Under the pieces are notes generated by a model. It worked only from the letters and a program-made list of their open reading frames with translations, was not told the origin of the DNA and ran no database searches. Of a stretch of DNA of 64,000 nucleotides, positions 1 through 11,218 are shown piece by piece. Position 1 is the stretch's first letter. Every line of letters starts with the position of its first letter. Where the stretch lies: positions 3,345,272 through 3,409,271 of the forward strand of contig NZ_KZ614149.1 in the NCBI RefSeq assembly GCF_002886255.1, in the 5' to 3' direction. The DNA comes from Alteribacillus bidgolensis. Lineage in GTDB: Bacteria; Bacillota; Bacilli; Bacillales; Marinococcaceae. The translations under genes were made by a program, and so were the position numbers.

Positions 1-2003
<2,003 letters not shown>

Positions 2004-2135
2004 AAACAAAGGTAAGCGCCTCGTAGAGCGGCTCATGTATTTCGTTGTGCAGTTTTGAGGGAGCAATTCCCTATCAAGAAAAGGATCGTTGAGATGTTGT
2101 CTCCTATGACGATGATCAAACGATTCCATCCAAAG
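2004..2135 (+). other. 23S-5S internal transcribed spacer
   Basis: About 130 bases separate the two rRNA genes. No tRNA gene is visible. The sequence around 2083-2127 ('ggatcgttgagatgttgtc' against 'gacgatgatcaaacgattcc') can pair with itself over much of its length, as expected for a processing stem. Confidence 0.6.
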
Positions 2136-2252
<117 letters not shown>

Positions 2253-2260
2253 CATAACGA

Positions 2261-2293
2261 AAGCTGTCAGAATAGAATTCTGACAGCTTTTTT
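2261..2293 (+). terminator. Rho-independent terminator of the rRNA operon
   Basis: A perfect 13-bp stem (arms 2261-2273 and 2277-2289, 'aagctgtcagaat' and its complement) with a 3-base loop is followed by a T-run to 2293. It lies 8 bases after the 5S gene. Confidence 0.93.
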
Positions 2294-2300
2294 GGATTTT

Positions 2301-2308
2301 TAAAAAAT
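2301..2308. repeat. Target site duplication, left copy
   Basis: The 8 bases 'taaaaaat' directly before the left IS end are repeated exactly at 3602-3609 directly after the right IS end. ISL3-family elements normally make 8-bp duplications. Confidence 0.88.
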
Positions 2309-2332
2309 GGCTCTATTATATTTGTTGGGGTA
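2309..2332 (+). repeat. Left terminal inverted repeat of the ISL3 element
   Basis: Matches the complement of 3578-3601 at 18 of 24 positions, with the inner ten bases 'tgttggggta' identical. Confidence 0.85.
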
Positions 2333-2390
2333 AAAACACGCAAGCTCCAAAATCCTTTACACTTGAATTGTCCAAGAAACAAGAAAAAGA

Positions 2391-3592
2391 TTGGAGTTGC
2401 GCAAAACGGAAGAGATAGGGGAGGCATTTTATCTCCACGTGGAGATACCTCGTAAATCCCATCGGTGTCCAGCATGCGGGGAAAGAACAAGCCGAGTCCA
2501 TGATTACCGTATCCAAAAGATCCAGCACCTTAAAGTATTTGAACGAACGTCTTATTTATTTTATCGAAGGCGTCGTTATGTGTGCTCCTGCGGCAAACGC
2601 TTTGCGGAACGCAATCCTATCGTCCAGCGGTATCAACGCCACTCCAGGGAATGGAATCAAGCCCTTGGTCTGGTGTCATTCAAGGAAAAAATTTCAAAGA
2701 TACGGCAAGTCAATTTCGTACATCCTCTGCTACCGTGATTCGGCGTTTTGATTCGATGTCGGCCCCAACGTTAAAGGAAGTGAAGAGCCTGCCGCCGGTG
2801 ATTGCGATCGATGAATATAAAGGGGATACGAATGAAGGGAAGTATCAAGTAGTCATTGCGGATGGAGACACCAGAGCTCCTCTCGATATTCTTCCTAATA
2901 GATCCGTTGAAACGGTGAAAAACTACTTACGGGAAAAGGGTTCCGACGTGGAGATGGTGATTATGGATATGAGTTATGCCTTTAAGTCTGCCGTTCGAAA
3001 AGCATTAGGAAACCCTATCATTATTGCGGACCGTTTTCACTTTTGCCGCTATATTTATTGGGCATTAGAGCGCGTGAGAAGGAAAGTGCAGAAAGAGTTC
3101 CACGAGTATGACCACGAGTATGATCGGAAAAAATGTAAACGAATGAAACATGTCTTTTACAAACGGTATGAAGAGTTAAGTGAAAAGCAGCTCTGGTATT
3201 TAGAGTTATCCGATGAGTTAAGAAGAGCCTATCATTTAAAAGAAGTGTTTCGAAATTGGTTTGAAGAAGCGAAAGAAAAAGGAAAAACGGCTGCCGGACA
3301 AGTGAAAGAGGAATTATACGCTTTGTATCAACAGGTACATAACGAGAGCATGCCGGAGTTTATTCAAACGATTCAAACGCTGAAAAACTGGCAGGTAGAG
3401 ATATTAAACAGTTTTGCCTTTGGATATACCAATGGCTTTATCGAAGGCTTAAATAATCAAACAAAGGTGATGAAACGAAATGCTTTTGGCTTCAAGCGTT
3501 ATGATCGTTTAAGGTTACGTGTCTTATTACATCACCAATATAAAACAACGGAATTTCAAGTAGGAGCAAGCCACTCCTACCCCAACATTTGA
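2391..3592 (+). pseudogene. ISL3-type transposase, split by a -1 frameshift
   Basis: Two overlapping frames together give about 400 residues, a normal ISL3 transposase length. The first frame (from a TTG at 2391) holds the N-terminal zinc-binding part with C-P-A-C-G, 'VHDYR' and 'YRRRRYVC', then C-S-C-G-K-R. The second frame, read from about 2678 to the TGA at 3592, holds the DDE catalytic part: 'AIDEYKG', 'IMDMS' and 'GFIEGLNNQTK' supply the three acidic residues. One missing base near 2678 rejoins the frames with spacing that fits my recollection of family members. The upstream frame has a stop at 2364 and no ribosome binding site before the TTG, so the true start is also uncertain. The stop codon lies inside the right inverted repeat. 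Programmed -1 frameshifting at the nearby A-run (2686-2691) is possible but not usual in this family. Confidence 0.85.
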
Positions 3593-3601
3593 CATAGAAC
3601 C
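3578..3601 (-). repeat. Right terminal inverted repeat of the ISL3 element
   Basis: Inverse of the left repeat at 2309-2332 (18 of 24 matches). The transposase stop codon lies within it. Confidence 0.85.
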
Positions 3602-3609
3602 TAAAAAAT
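3602..3609. repeat. Target site duplication, right copy
   Basis: 'taaaaaat', identical to 2301-2308. Confidence 0.88.
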
Positions 3610-4231
3610 ACAGGATTTTACTGGCAGCCAATATAAACAAAACGACGACATTCAAAGTACAGGAACGCCGTTGTCACAGTACTTGGTGTTTTATACTATC
3701 AATTGACTTCCACACACTTCTTCTAAGTTGAATCCCACAGTATGCGTGGATTTTTAGCAGAAGTACATTAAATCTGCCGCCAAAAACCTCCATGTTCTGT
3801 GGCTTTGGCTACATTAGCACGTCCTATACATCAAGCGTGTTGCGTGCAGTAGAAGCTCCTTACCTTAGCCGAACTTCCTTTTTTAGGATTATACTTTGAT
3901 CCTTTAACAAAGGTAAAATTTTCTAAAAGTATAAAAAGGGAGTAGCTCCCTAAAAATCGAAGATATGAAGATATATAGTTACCACACAAAATCCCAAGAT
4001 TCAAGGACAACTCTTTGTGCTGAAGAAGCACTGTACCTAAGCCTCTCACGAACAGGAAATTAGATTTGCTTAGAGATTTTGTCTCCAAGACTTTTTGAAG
4101 GCATAAGATTTTTTAACTGAGAAATTAGGTGTGATCCTCATTCATTCTTTGCATGTCTAGCAATGTTAGTGGGTATAAGAAATAAAATATAATAATATAC
4201 ATAGGCTTAAAAGCAGGGAGGGGAAATGCAT
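3610..4231. other. Gene-poor stretch between the IS and the mgtC-like gene
   Basis: I find no convincing coding region or tRNA in these ~620 bases. An 85-codon frame on the minus strand (3831-4088) has no ribosome binding site and no recognisable motif. A short hairpin, 'aatcccac' to 'gtggattt' (3731-3753), is followed by a T-run and could act as a weak terminator or be the relic of another element's end. The 3' end is AT-rich with 'tataag' (4174) and 'tataat' (4188) hexamers, one of which may be the -10 box of the next gene. No well-placed -35 box is obvious. Confidence 0.5.
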
Positions 4232-4945
4232 ATGGATATGTGGCTTGATCAGGAAGCATATACAATAATAATTAGAATACTAGCAGCTGCTTTTCTGGCA
4301 GGATTAATTGGAATAGAACGAGAATATAAACGACATCCTGCTGGATTCCGAACACACCTTTTAGTTGGGACAGGGGCATGCTTAGTGATGGTTATGGCAC
4401 TATTTGGATTCCAGGAATACATGGAAGCAAATAAAGAAATTGTACGATATGACCCATCTCGGCTTGCTTCTTATGTGGTGAGCGGGGTCGGCTTTTTGGG
4501 AGCAGGGACAATTATCGTTCAAGGCGTTTCCATCAAAGGTTTAACAACTGCAGCTTCTATTTGGGTGGTAGCTGCGATAGGACTAGCTGCTGGAGCCGGA
4601 ATGTTTTTTGCAGCTGTTTTTACTACAATTGTTGTTTTACTGAGTTTATTTTTTCTTAATAATGTTGACCGTTTTTTTCGAGCCTCTTCACGTCCTGAGA
4701 AAATAGAGGTTACTGTACGAAAAAATACATCGGTTTTATCATCATTAATAGAAATATTGGAAGATAATGAAGTAATTATTAAAAAAGTAAATGGGAGTAC
4801 AAAAGAAGGTAATGGTAAAGAAAGTAAATGTGTTTATGATCTGCATGTTCAATCTCCAAATGCCCTAAAGCGTTCCCAGCTTTATGAACGATTACTATTG
4901 ACTGAGGGGATCTTAGAAGTTGAAATGCAAATGGAAGAAGAATGA
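4232..4945 (+). CDS. MgtC/SapB family membrane protein
   Basis: A 237-residue protein. The N-terminal ~150 residues hold four to five hydrophobic segments with the family's 'GLIGIERE' motif near residue 25 and 'VSGVGFLGAGTI' near residue 85. The C-terminal ~80 residues are a soluble ACT-like tail. MgtC proteins are linked to magnesium homeostasis and, in some species, control of the membrane ATP synthase; the exact role here cannot be read from sequence. The ATG at 4232 is preferred over 4226 because the 'ggagggg' site (4217-4223) is 8 bases from it but only 2 from the upstream ATG. It lies between the rRNA operon and ctsR, places that adjoin directly in several relatives, and ends in a terminator, so it is a single-gene unit. 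Confidence 0.88.
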   Translation: MDMWLDQEAYTIIIRILAAAFLAGLIGIEREYKRHPAGFRTHLLVGTGACLVMVMALFGFQEYMEANKEIVRYDPSRLASYVVSGVGFLGAGTIIVQGVSIKGLTTAASIWVVAAIGLAAGAGMFFAAVFTTIVVLLSLFFLNNVDRFFRASSRPEKIEVTVRKNTSVLSSLIEILEDNEVIIKKVNGSTKEGNGKESKCVYDLHVQSPNALKRSQLYERLLLTEGILEVEMQMEEE

Positions 4946-4974
4946 TTAAAGACAACTTGGCTATAATGAATAGT

Positions 4975-5013
4975 ACCGTCTGCTTGAAATTTGCAGACGG
5001 TTATATTATATTT
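4975..5013 (+). terminator. Terminator of the mgtC-like gene, overlapping the ctsR promoter
   Basis: A perfect 9-bp stem 'accgtctgc' (4975-4983) and 'gcagacggt' (4993-5001) with a 9-base loop is followed by 'tatattatattt'. The tail is AT-rich but not a clean T-run. The loop contains the -35 hexamer of the next promoter. Confidence 0.65.
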
Positions 5014-5038
5014 ATAGTCAAAGATAGTCAAGGTCAAA
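4984..5038 (+). promoter_or_regulatory. SigA promoter and CtsR operator of the ctsR-clpC operon
   Basis: A -35 box TTGAAA (4984-4989) and -10 box TATATT (5007-5012) are separated by 17 bases. Directly downstream, overlapping the likely start site, are heptamer repeats of the CtsR type (consensus RGTCAAA-NAN-RGTCAAA). AGTCAAA (5016-5022) and AGTCAAG (5026-5032) are three bases apart. A third copy, GGTCAAA (5032-5038), overlaps the second. Repression by CtsR at this position would block transcription at normal temperature; this is inferred from the family. Confidence 0.85.
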
Positions 5039-5079
5039 ACCTGAGGGGAACGGCTTACAGCAGGAAGGGGGTTGTTTTC

Positions 5080-5544
5080 TTGCGTAATATTTCTGATGTG
5101 ATTGAAAACTATTTAAAAGAAATTCTTATGCAAAGTGAGAAGGATTTAATTGAGATTAAACGAAGTGAGTTGGCTAAACGGTTTGAATGTGTTCCCTCTC
5201 AAATTAATTATGTGATAAGTACTCGTTTTACAACAGAAAAAGGGTATATTGTAGAAAGCAAAAGGGGCGGCGGTGGGTATATACGTATTTCAAGAGTGAA
5301 AATTGGTGACCATGCTGAGCTTATTGATCAATTAATACATTTAATAAAAGAAGGAATTGACCAGCTCACAGCCGAAAGTATTATTATGCGTCTTTTTGAA
5401 GAGAATGCAATATCTAAAAGGGAAGCTAATATTATGCTTGCATCCGTACATCGTTCGATAATTTCCTTGCGGCATGCAGAAGACAGAGACTATATCCGGG
5501 CCAAAATGCTGAAAGCTATGCTTCACAGCTTACGTTATAAATGA
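5080..5544 (+). CDS. ctsR: CtsR, transcriptional repressor of class III heat-shock genes
   Basis: A DNA-binding repressor of clp genes. The 154-residue product equals the B. subtilis length. It starts 'NISDVIENYL' and has the winged helix-turn-helix with 'CVPSQINYVI' and the glycine-rich wing 'RGGGGYIRI', which in the family senses temperature. The C-terminal dimerisation part contains the site used by McsB. The open frame extends upstream to 4942, but the true start is the TTG at 5080: it follows 'aggaaggggg' (5062-5071) by 8 bases and gives the family's N terminus. A start upstream would also place the operator inside the gene. First gene of ctsR-mcsA-mcsB-clpC. Confidence 0.96.
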   Translation: MRNISDVIENYLKEILMQSEKDLIEIKRSELAKRFECVPSQINYVISTRFTTEKGYIVESKRGGGGYIRISRVKIGDHAELIDQLIHLIKEGIDQLTAESIIMRLFEENAISKREANIMLASVHRSIISLRHAEDRDYIRAKMLKAMLHSLRYK

Positions 5545-5574
5545 GTATATTAGCTGCGAAGGGAGGAGATGAAA

Positions 5575-6120
5575 ATGCTCTGTGAAGAATGTCACCAGCG
5601 TCAGGCCACGTTGCATTTTACAAAAATCATAAACGGAAAAAAAGAAGAGATGCATCTGTGTGAGGAGTGTGCTCGTGATAAAGGGGAACATATCCCGGGT
5701 TCAAACAGCTATTCTATCCATGATTTATTATCAGGGTTGTTAAACTTTGAACAACCGATGGGGAATGGGGGGCCTCACCCTTCAAGGGCTTCTGTTCAAA
5801 AGCAGCTTGTTTGTGATTCTTGTGGGCTTTCATATGAACGTTTTGCAAAAACAGGAAGATTTGGATGCTCGCACTGTTATAAGGCGTTTGACCCAAAACT
5901 TGACCCAATTTTCAAAAGGGTTCACAGTGGAAATGTACGTCATGCTGGCAAGGTTCCAAAAAGAGCTGGCGGCCGAATGCAAATTCAAAATCAGATAGAT
6001 AAGTTGAGAAAACAAATGCAGCAGCATATTGAACAAGAGGAATTTGAAGAAGCAGCCCAACTCCGCGACCAAATTCACGATTTAAATGAAAACATACGTG
6101 ATGGAAAGGGGGGTGCTTAA
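5575..6120 (+). CDS. mcsA: McsA, zinc-binding activator of the arginine kinase McsB
   Basis: About 181 residues with four CxxC pairs (CEEC near residue 3, CEEC near 30, CDSC near 80, CSHC near 98) expected to bind zinc. A UVR-type helical motif lies at the C terminus (about 140-175). In Bacillus, McsA stimulates McsB and helps target CtsR and other substrates to ClpCP. The ATG at 5575 is chosen over 5569 because the 'gggaggag' site ends right before 5569; the later ATG gives normal spacing and the family start 'MLCEEC'. The stop overlaps the mcsB start in TAATG, indicating translational coupling. Confidence 0.95.
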   Translation: MLCEECHQRQATLHFTKIINGKKEEMHLCEECARDKGEHIPGSNSYSIHDLLSGLLNFEQPMGNGGPHPSRASVQKQLVCDSCGLSYERFAKTGRFGCSHCYKAFDPKLDPIFKRVHSGNVRHAGKVPKRAGGRMQIQNQIDKLRKQMQQHIEQEEFEEAAQLRDQIHDLNENIRDGKGGA

Positions 6121-7193
6121 TGTCACTTCAACGTTTCATTTCAGAAGCGATCAGTCCGTGGATGAAAAGTGGGCCTGGTCCAGAAGGTGATATTGTTTTA
6201 AGTACAAGAATCCGTTTAGCAAGAAACTTGGAAAATTACCCTTTTCCAATTGTGGCTTCCGAGGAATCGGCAAACACGATGCTTCACTACACTTCAAAAG
6301 AATTGGCAAAGGATCCATATCAATATGTTGGAAATCTGGAAGTATTAAAAATGGATGATCTTTCTTCCAATGAAAAAAGAGTATTAGTAGAAAAGCACTT
6401 GATCAGCCCGCATTTGGCAGAAAAAGCTCAACATGGTGCTGTAATGCTGAGTGAAGATGAGTCTGTTAGTATCATGCTTAACGAAGAAGATCATATAAGG
6501 CTTCAATGCTTATTCCGGGGTTTTCAGTTAAATGAAAGTCTAGTTTTATCTAACGGTTTAGATGATTGGATTGAAGAAAAAGTGACATATGCTTTCGATG
6601 AGAAAAGAGGATTTTTAACAAGCTGTCCAACAAACGTTGGAACAGGTATGAGAGCTTCGGTTATGATGCATCTTCCTGCACTCGTTATGACTCAGCAGCT
6701 CAATCGTATATTACCTGCGATTAATCAGTTGGGGCTTGTGGTGAGAGGTATTTATGGAGAAGGAAGCGAAGCGTTAGGAAACTTATTCCAAATATCAAAC
6801 CAAATGACACTTGGTAAATCAGAGGAAGATATTGTAGAAGATCTTAGAGGCGTTGTGATGCAGTTAATTCAACAGGAGCGTTACGCAAGAGAAGAGTTAA
6901 TACGTACTTCAAAAATCCAAATAGAGGATAAAGTATTTCGTTCATTCGGACTGCTAACAAATAGCCGGGTGATGGAGTCAAAAGAAGCAGCAAAAAGACT
7001 GTCCGATGTTAGATTAGGGATTGACATTGATTTAATCCAAGGAATTTCGGGTAATATTTTAAATGAACTAATGATTCTAACTCAGCCTGGTTTTCTGCAG
7101 CAATATGCAGGTAAAGGTCTTACACCGGATGAGCGTGATGTGAGACGGGCGGCGTTGATTCGTGAGAGAATGAACTTAGAGAGAGAAGATTAA
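6120..7193 (+). CDS. mcsB: McsB, protein arginine kinase
   Basis: A 357-residue member of the phosphagen-kinase fold. It phosphorylates arginine residues, marking proteins for ClpC-ClpP. Visible features are the nucleotide-binding '[10 protein letters not shown]' near residue 30, the conserved Cys segment '[14 protein letters not shown]' near 165, and the loop '[11 protein letters not shown]'. The C-terminal 'RDVRRA' near residue 340 matches the RDxxRA phospho-arginine-binding allosteric motif. All key parts are present and length is close to B. subtilis McsB. It is translationally coupled to mcsA. Confidence 0.96.
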   Translation: MSLQRFISEAISPWMKSGPGPEGDIVLSTRIRLARNLENYPFPIVASEESANTMLHYTSKELAKDPYQYVGNLEVLKMDDLSSNEKRVLVEKHLISPHLAEKAQHGAVMLSEDESVSIMLNEEDHIRLQCLFRGFQLNESLVLSNGLDDWIEEKVTYAFDEKRGFLTSCPTNVGTGMRASVMMHLPALVMTQQLNRILPAINQLGLVVRGIYGEGSEALGNLFQISNQMTLGKSEEDIVEDLRGVVMQLIQQERYAREELIRTSKIQIEDKVFRSFGLLTNSRVMESKEAAKRLSDVRLGIDIDLIQGISGNILNELMILTQPGFLQQYAGKGLTPDERDVRRAALIRERMNLERED

Positions 7194-7216
7194 GCAAAAT
7201 TTGGAGGTGCGCATAT

Positions 7217-9667
7217 ATGATGTTTGGAAGGTTTACAGAACGAGCGCAAAAGGTATTAGCCTTGGCTCAAGAAGAAGCGATCCGTCTTGGGCATAATAAT
7301 ATAGGTACAGAACATATTCTGCTAGGGTTAATTCGTGAAGGTGAAGGAATTGCAGCAAAAGCACTGCAAGCACTTAATCTTGGCTCTGAGCAAATCCAAA
7401 AAGAAGTGGAGTCTTTAATTGGAACTGGTCAAGAAGGCTCTAAGACTATCCATTATACTCCACGTGCTAAAAAAGTTATTGAATTGTCCATGGATGAGGC
7501 TAGAAAGCTTGGTCATTCATATGTAGGGACAGAACATATCTTGTTAGGATTAATACGAGAAGGCGAGGGAGTGGCTGCAAGAGTATTAAACAATCTTGGT
7601 GTCAGCTTGAATAAGGCTAGACAGCAAGTGTTACAGTTGCTTGGAAGTAATGAGGCATCAACCTCTAATCACCAGCAGGCTTCTGGAGCCGGCTCTTCCA
7701 ATGCTAATACACCGACTCTAGATAGTTTAGCGAGAGACTTAACTGCAGTTGCTAAGGAAGAAGGGCTTGATCCAGTGATCGGCCGCAGCAAAGAAATTGA
7801 ACGAGTCATTCAAGTGTTGAGCCGTCGTACAAAAAACAACCCTGTTTTAATCGGTGAGCCAGGGGTTGGTAAAACAGCAGTTGCTGAAGGGCTTGCCCAG
7901 TCCATTATTTCAAATGAAGTGCCGGAAATTCTTAGAAATAAACGCGTGATGACGCTTGATATGGGTACAGTAGTGGCAGGAACCAAATACCGCGGCGAGT
8001 TTGAAGATCGTTTGAAAAAAGTAATGGAAGAAATTCGACAAGCAGGTAATGTGATACTGTTTATTGACGAACTTCACACTTTAATTGGTGCAGGTGGAGC
8101 AGAAGGAGCTATTGATGCTTCGAATATCTTAAAACCATCACTTGCTCGTGGAGAATTACAGTGCATTGGAGCTACTACGCTAGATGAATACCGCAAATAT
8201 ATTGAAAAAGATGCAGCATTAGAACGCCGCTTTCAACCTATCCAAGTGGACGAACCGACAACTGAAGAGTCCATTCAAATTCTCGCAGGTCTTCGCGATA
8301 GGTATGAAGCACACCACCGGGTTACTATTACGGATGAAGCTATTGCTGAAGCCGTTAAACTTTCTGACCGTTATATCTCGGATCGTTTCCTGCCAGACAA
8401 AGCAATTGACTTAATTGATGAAGCTGGTTCAAAAGTACGGCTGCGTTCCTACACGGCTCCGCCAAACTTAAAAGAGCTCGAGCAAAAACTAGAAGAGACA
8501 CGAAAAGAAAAAGATGCCTCTGTTCAAAGTCAGGAGTTTGAAAAGGCGGCTTCCTTACGGGATAGTGAACAACGGCTTCGTGAAGAATTAGATAAGATGA
8601 AAAACGAGTGGAAAGAAAAACAAGGTCAGGAGAATACGGAGGTAACCCCTGAAGATATTGCACAGGTTGTAGCTAGTTGGACGGGAATTCCTGTCTCTAA
8701 GCTTGCTGAAGAAGAAACAGATCGCCTTCTTAAAATGGAAGATATTTTGCACAGTCGTGTCATTGGCCAGGAAGAGGCGGTAAATGCAATTTCTAAAGCA
8801 ATCCGCCGTGCTCGTGCAGGATTAAAGGATCCAAAACGTCCGATTGGTTCTTTTATTTTCCTTGGGCCTACTGGTGTCGGGAAAACAGAATTAGCCCGGG
8901 CTGTTGCTGAGACATTATTTGGTGACGAAGACTCGGTTATTCGTATAGATATGTCTGAATACATGGAAAAACACGCGACCAGTCGTCTTGTAGGTTCCCC
9001 TCCTGGTTATGTAGGGTTTGAAGAAGGCGGCCAGTTGACGGAAAAAGTTAGACGTCACCCATATTCCGTTATCCTGCTTGATGAAGTAGAGAAAGCTCAC
9101 CCAGAAGTGTTCAATATCCTTCTCCAAGTTCTTGAGGATGGTTTTCTCACCGATTCCAAAGGGCGCCGCGTTGATTTTCGAAATACCGCAATAATCATGA
9201 CATCCAATGTCGGGGCTAGTCTGCTAAGACGCAATAAAAATGTAGGCTTTACCACACAATCAGAGGGAGAAAAGTTTCAGGATATGCGGGATAAAGTAAT
9301 GGGAGAATTAAAAAATACGTTCCGGCCTGAATTTTTAAATCGTCTGGATGAAATTATTGTCTTCCACAGTCTTGAAAAAGAGCACATTAAGAAAATTGTG
9401 GTGCTTATGACAGAACAATTACAAAAACGTTTGGCCGAACAGGGTATTAATGTTGAATTAACAGAAGAAGCTCAGAATAAAATTTCTGATGAAGGATTTG
9501 ACCCTGAGTATGGTGCACGTCCATTGCGTCGTGCTCTGCAAAAGCAAGTCGAAGACCGTTTATCAGAAGAACTTCTTCGCGGAAAGATTCAAAAAGGTGA
9601 TACGGCAGTGATCGATGTGAAAAACGATGACTATGTCGTTGAAACGAAAACAGGAGCTAGAACGTAA
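7217..9667 (+). CDS. clpC: ClpC, AAA+ unfoldase of the ClpCP protease
   Basis: An 816-residue class I Hsp100 protein. Two N-terminal Clp repeats (about 1-145) dock adaptors and phospho-arginine substrates. AAA module 1 has Walker A 'GEPGVGKTA' near residue 210 and Walker B 'LFIDELHTL'. A coiled middle domain with a UVR-like stretch lies near 420-455. AAA module 2 has Walker A 'GPTGVGKTE' near 550. A ribosome binding site 'ggaggtg' precedes the ATG. The gene closes the ctsR operon and is followed by a terminator. Confidence 0.97.
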   Translation: MMFGRFTERAQKVLALAQEEAIRLGHNNIGTEHILLGLIREGEGIAAKALQALNLGSEQIQKEVESLIGTGQEGSKTIHYTPRAKKVIELSMDEARKLGHSYVGTEHILLGLIREGEGVAARVLNNLGVSLNKARQQVLQLLGSNEASTSNHQQASGAGSSNANTPTLDSLARDLTAVAKEEGLDPVIGRSKEIERVIQVLSRRTKNNPVLIGEPGVGKTAVAEGLAQSIISNEVPEILRNKRVMTLDMGTVVAGTKYRGEFEDRLKKVMEEIRQAGNVILFIDELHTLIGAGGAEGAIDASNILKPSLARGELQCIGATTLDEYRKYIEKDAALERRFQPIQVDEPTTEESIQILAGLRDRYEAHHRVTITDEAIAEAVKLSDRYISDRFLPDKAIDLIDEAGSKVRLRSYTAPPNLKELEQKLEETRKEKDASVQSQEFEKAASLRDSEQRLREELDKMKNEWKEKQGQENTEVTPEDIAQVVASWTGIPVSKLAEEETDRLLKMEDILHSRVIGQEEAVNAISKAIRRARAGLKDPKRPIGSFIFLGPTGVGKTELARAVAETLFGDEDSVIRIDMSEYMEKHATSRLVGSPPGYVGFEEGGQLTEKVRRHPYSVILLDEVEKAHPEVFNILLQVLEDGFLTDSKGRRVDFRNTAIIMTSNVGASLLRRNKNVGFTTQSEGEKFQDMRDKVMGELKNTFRPEFLNRLDEIIVFHSLEKEHIKKIVVLMTEQLQKRLAEQGINVELTEEAQNKISDEGFDPEYGARPLRRALQKQVEDRLSEELLRGKIQKGDTAVIDVKNDDYVVETKTGART

Positions 9668-9681
9668 ATATATTAAGAGAT

Positions 9682-9716
9682 AAGACTGTCCGATATTATT
9701 TTCGGACAGTCTTTTT
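9682..9716 (+). terminator. Terminator after clpC
   Basis: A 12-bp stem with arms 9682-9693 ('aagactgtccga') and 9702-9713, followed by Ts to 9716. It separates the heat-shock operon from radA. Confidence 0.92.
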
Positions 9717-9790
9717 CACCCAATTTCTGTTACTTTTTCGTGGTAAAATAGAAGGTGGTATACATAAGTTAAAGTGAGGGTAAAAAAAGT

Positions 9791-11188
9791 ATGGCGAAAC
9801 AAAAATCAAAATTTGTTTGTCAAGAATGCGGATATGAATCAAGAAAATGGATGGGGCGCTGTCCTGGCTGCAACCAATGGAATACCATGGTAGAGGAGTT
9901 AGAGGGTCCGTCAGTTAAAAGTGGAGGAAGGAAATCATTAAGTACTTCACCAGATGGAACCCGCCAACAACCACAACCCATTACGAATGTAACTGGAGAA
10001 CGTGAACCAAGAATTGATACTTCCTTAAAAGAGCTTAATCGCGTACTTGGAGGAGGAATCGTTCCTGGATCATTAGTGCTTGTAGGAGGGGATCCAGGAA
10101 TTGGTAAGTCTACTCTTCTATTACAAATGACAGCCATTTTAGCAGCTCGTGATCATAAAGTGTTGTATATATCAGGAGAAGAATCAATAAAACAGACAAA
10201 ATTACGCGCTGATCGACTCGGAGCACATTCTGATAAACTATATGTATTTGCTGAAACAGATATGGACTTAATCGAAAATGCCATTGACCAAATACAACCA
10301 ACACTAGTTGTTATTGACTCAATCCAAACAGTACACCAGGCCGGGGTTACCTCTGCTCCCGGAAGCGTTGCGCAAGTCAGGGAATCAACTTCTATGTTTA
10401 TGAGAATTGCCAAAACACGAGGCATCGCTGTTTTTATTGTAGGTCATGTAACAAAACAAGGCTCAATTGCAGGTCCAAAAATGTTAGAACATATGGTGGA
10501 CTCGGTGTTGTATTTTGAAGGAGAACGACATCACACTTACAGGATGTTACGTGCAGTGAAAAACCGTTTTGGTTCAACAAACGAGCTGGGCATTTTTGAA
10601 ATGAAAGAAATGGGATTAAAAGAAGTGAAAAATCCGTCTGAAATTTTTTTAGAAGATCGAACAGAAGGAAGCTCTGGTTCTATCGTAGTTGCTTCCCTTG
10701 AAGGCACACGTCCGGTTCTAGTGGAACTGCAGGCCCTAATAGCCCCTTCTAGTTTTGCCAATCCGAAGAGAACCTCTACAGGGGTGGACCAAAACCGAAT
10801 TGCATTATTAATGGCAGTTTTAGAGAAAAGGTTAGGAATGCTTCTGCAAAACCAGGATGCATATATTAATGTCGCAGGCGGTGTGAAACTTGATGAGCCT
10901 GCAATTGATCTTGGTATTGCTATTTGTATTGCTTCAAGTTTTCGAAACCATACAACAAATCCTACAGACGTAGTGATCGGAGAAGTTGGACTAACAGGAG
11001 AAATAAGACGGGTCGCTAGAATTGAAGAAAGAATTCAGGAGGCAGCAAAACTAGGTTTTAAAAGAGCAATCATACCTGAAAAAAACATGGATGGATGGAC
11101 GTCTCCTAACAATATAGAAGTTGTGGGAGTAACAACACTAGAAGAAGCGCTGGATATTACACTGGAGGGGAGAGCACCGTCTTGGTAA
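9791..11188 (+). CDS. radA: RadA, DNA repair and recombination ATPase
   Basis: A 465-residue RecA-like protein that promotes branch migration in recombination and natural transformation. Order of parts: N-terminal zinc finger with two CxxC pairs (residues ~10-30), Walker A '[12 protein letters not shown]' near 100, the RadA-specific 'KNRFG' near 257, and a C-terminal Lon-protease-like domain from about 290. All are intact. The gene follows the clpC terminator and is followed by disA after 30 bp. A weak promoter may lie around 9740-9765, but I could not define it well. Confidence 0.96.
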   Translation: MAKQKSKFVCQECGYESRKWMGRCPGCNQWNTMVEELEGPSVKSGGRKSLSTSPDGTRQQPQPITNVTGEREPRIDTSLKELNRVLGGGIVPGSLVLVGGDPGIGKSTLLLQMTAILAARDHKVLYISGEESIKQTKLRADRLGAHSDKLYVFAETDMDLIENAIDQIQPTLVVIDSIQTVHQAGVTSAPGSVAQVRESTSMFMRIAKTRGIAVFIVGHVTKQGSIAGPKMLEHMVDSVLYFEGERHHTYRMLRAVKNRFGSTNELGIFEMKEMGLKEVKNPSEIFLEDRTEGSSGSIVVASLEGTRPVLVELQALIAPSSFANPKRTSTGVDQNRIALLMAVLEKRLGMLLQNQDAYINVAGGVKLDEPAIDLGIAICIASSFRNHTTNPTDVVIGEVGLTGEIRRVARIEERIQEAAKLGFKRAIIPEKNMDGWTSPNNIEVVGVTTLEEALDITLEGRAPSW

Positions 11189-11218
11189 TCGCGCTGGTCA
11201 GCAAAAGGAGGAAAAGAA

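Larger units (their letters stand above)
2309..3601 (+). mobile_element. ISL3-family insertion sequence, 1293 bp, complete ends
   Basis: The element is bounded by 24-bp imperfect terminal inverted repeats (2309-2332 and 3578-3601) that match at 18 of 24 positions. Both begin with GG and share the block 'tgttggggta'. It is flanked by identical 8-bp direct repeats. It carries one transposase coding region on the plus strand, which has a frameshift. Size, 8-bp duplication and transposase type all fit the ISL3 family. It sits about 15 bp downstream of the 5S terminator, so it interrupts no gene. The exact duplication suggests a fairly recent insertion. With the frameshift the copy is probably unable to move by itself. 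Confidence 0.92.

Noticed and set aside
2684..2695. Programmed -1 frameshifting at an A-run in the transposase
   Set aside because: The phase does not give a standard X-XXY-YYZ slip site and ISL3 transposases are normally one frame; a simple deletion near 2678 fits better.
3831..4088. 85-codon minus-strand frame and nearby hairpin considered as an IS200/IS605 or TnpB remnant
   Set aside because: No TnpB motif or zinc-finger Cys pattern is visible and the hairpin alone is not enough.
2253..4231. tRNA cluster expected after the 5S gene
   Set aside because: I looked for cloverleaf ends and TPsiC-like 'ggttcgaatcc' motifs and saw none.
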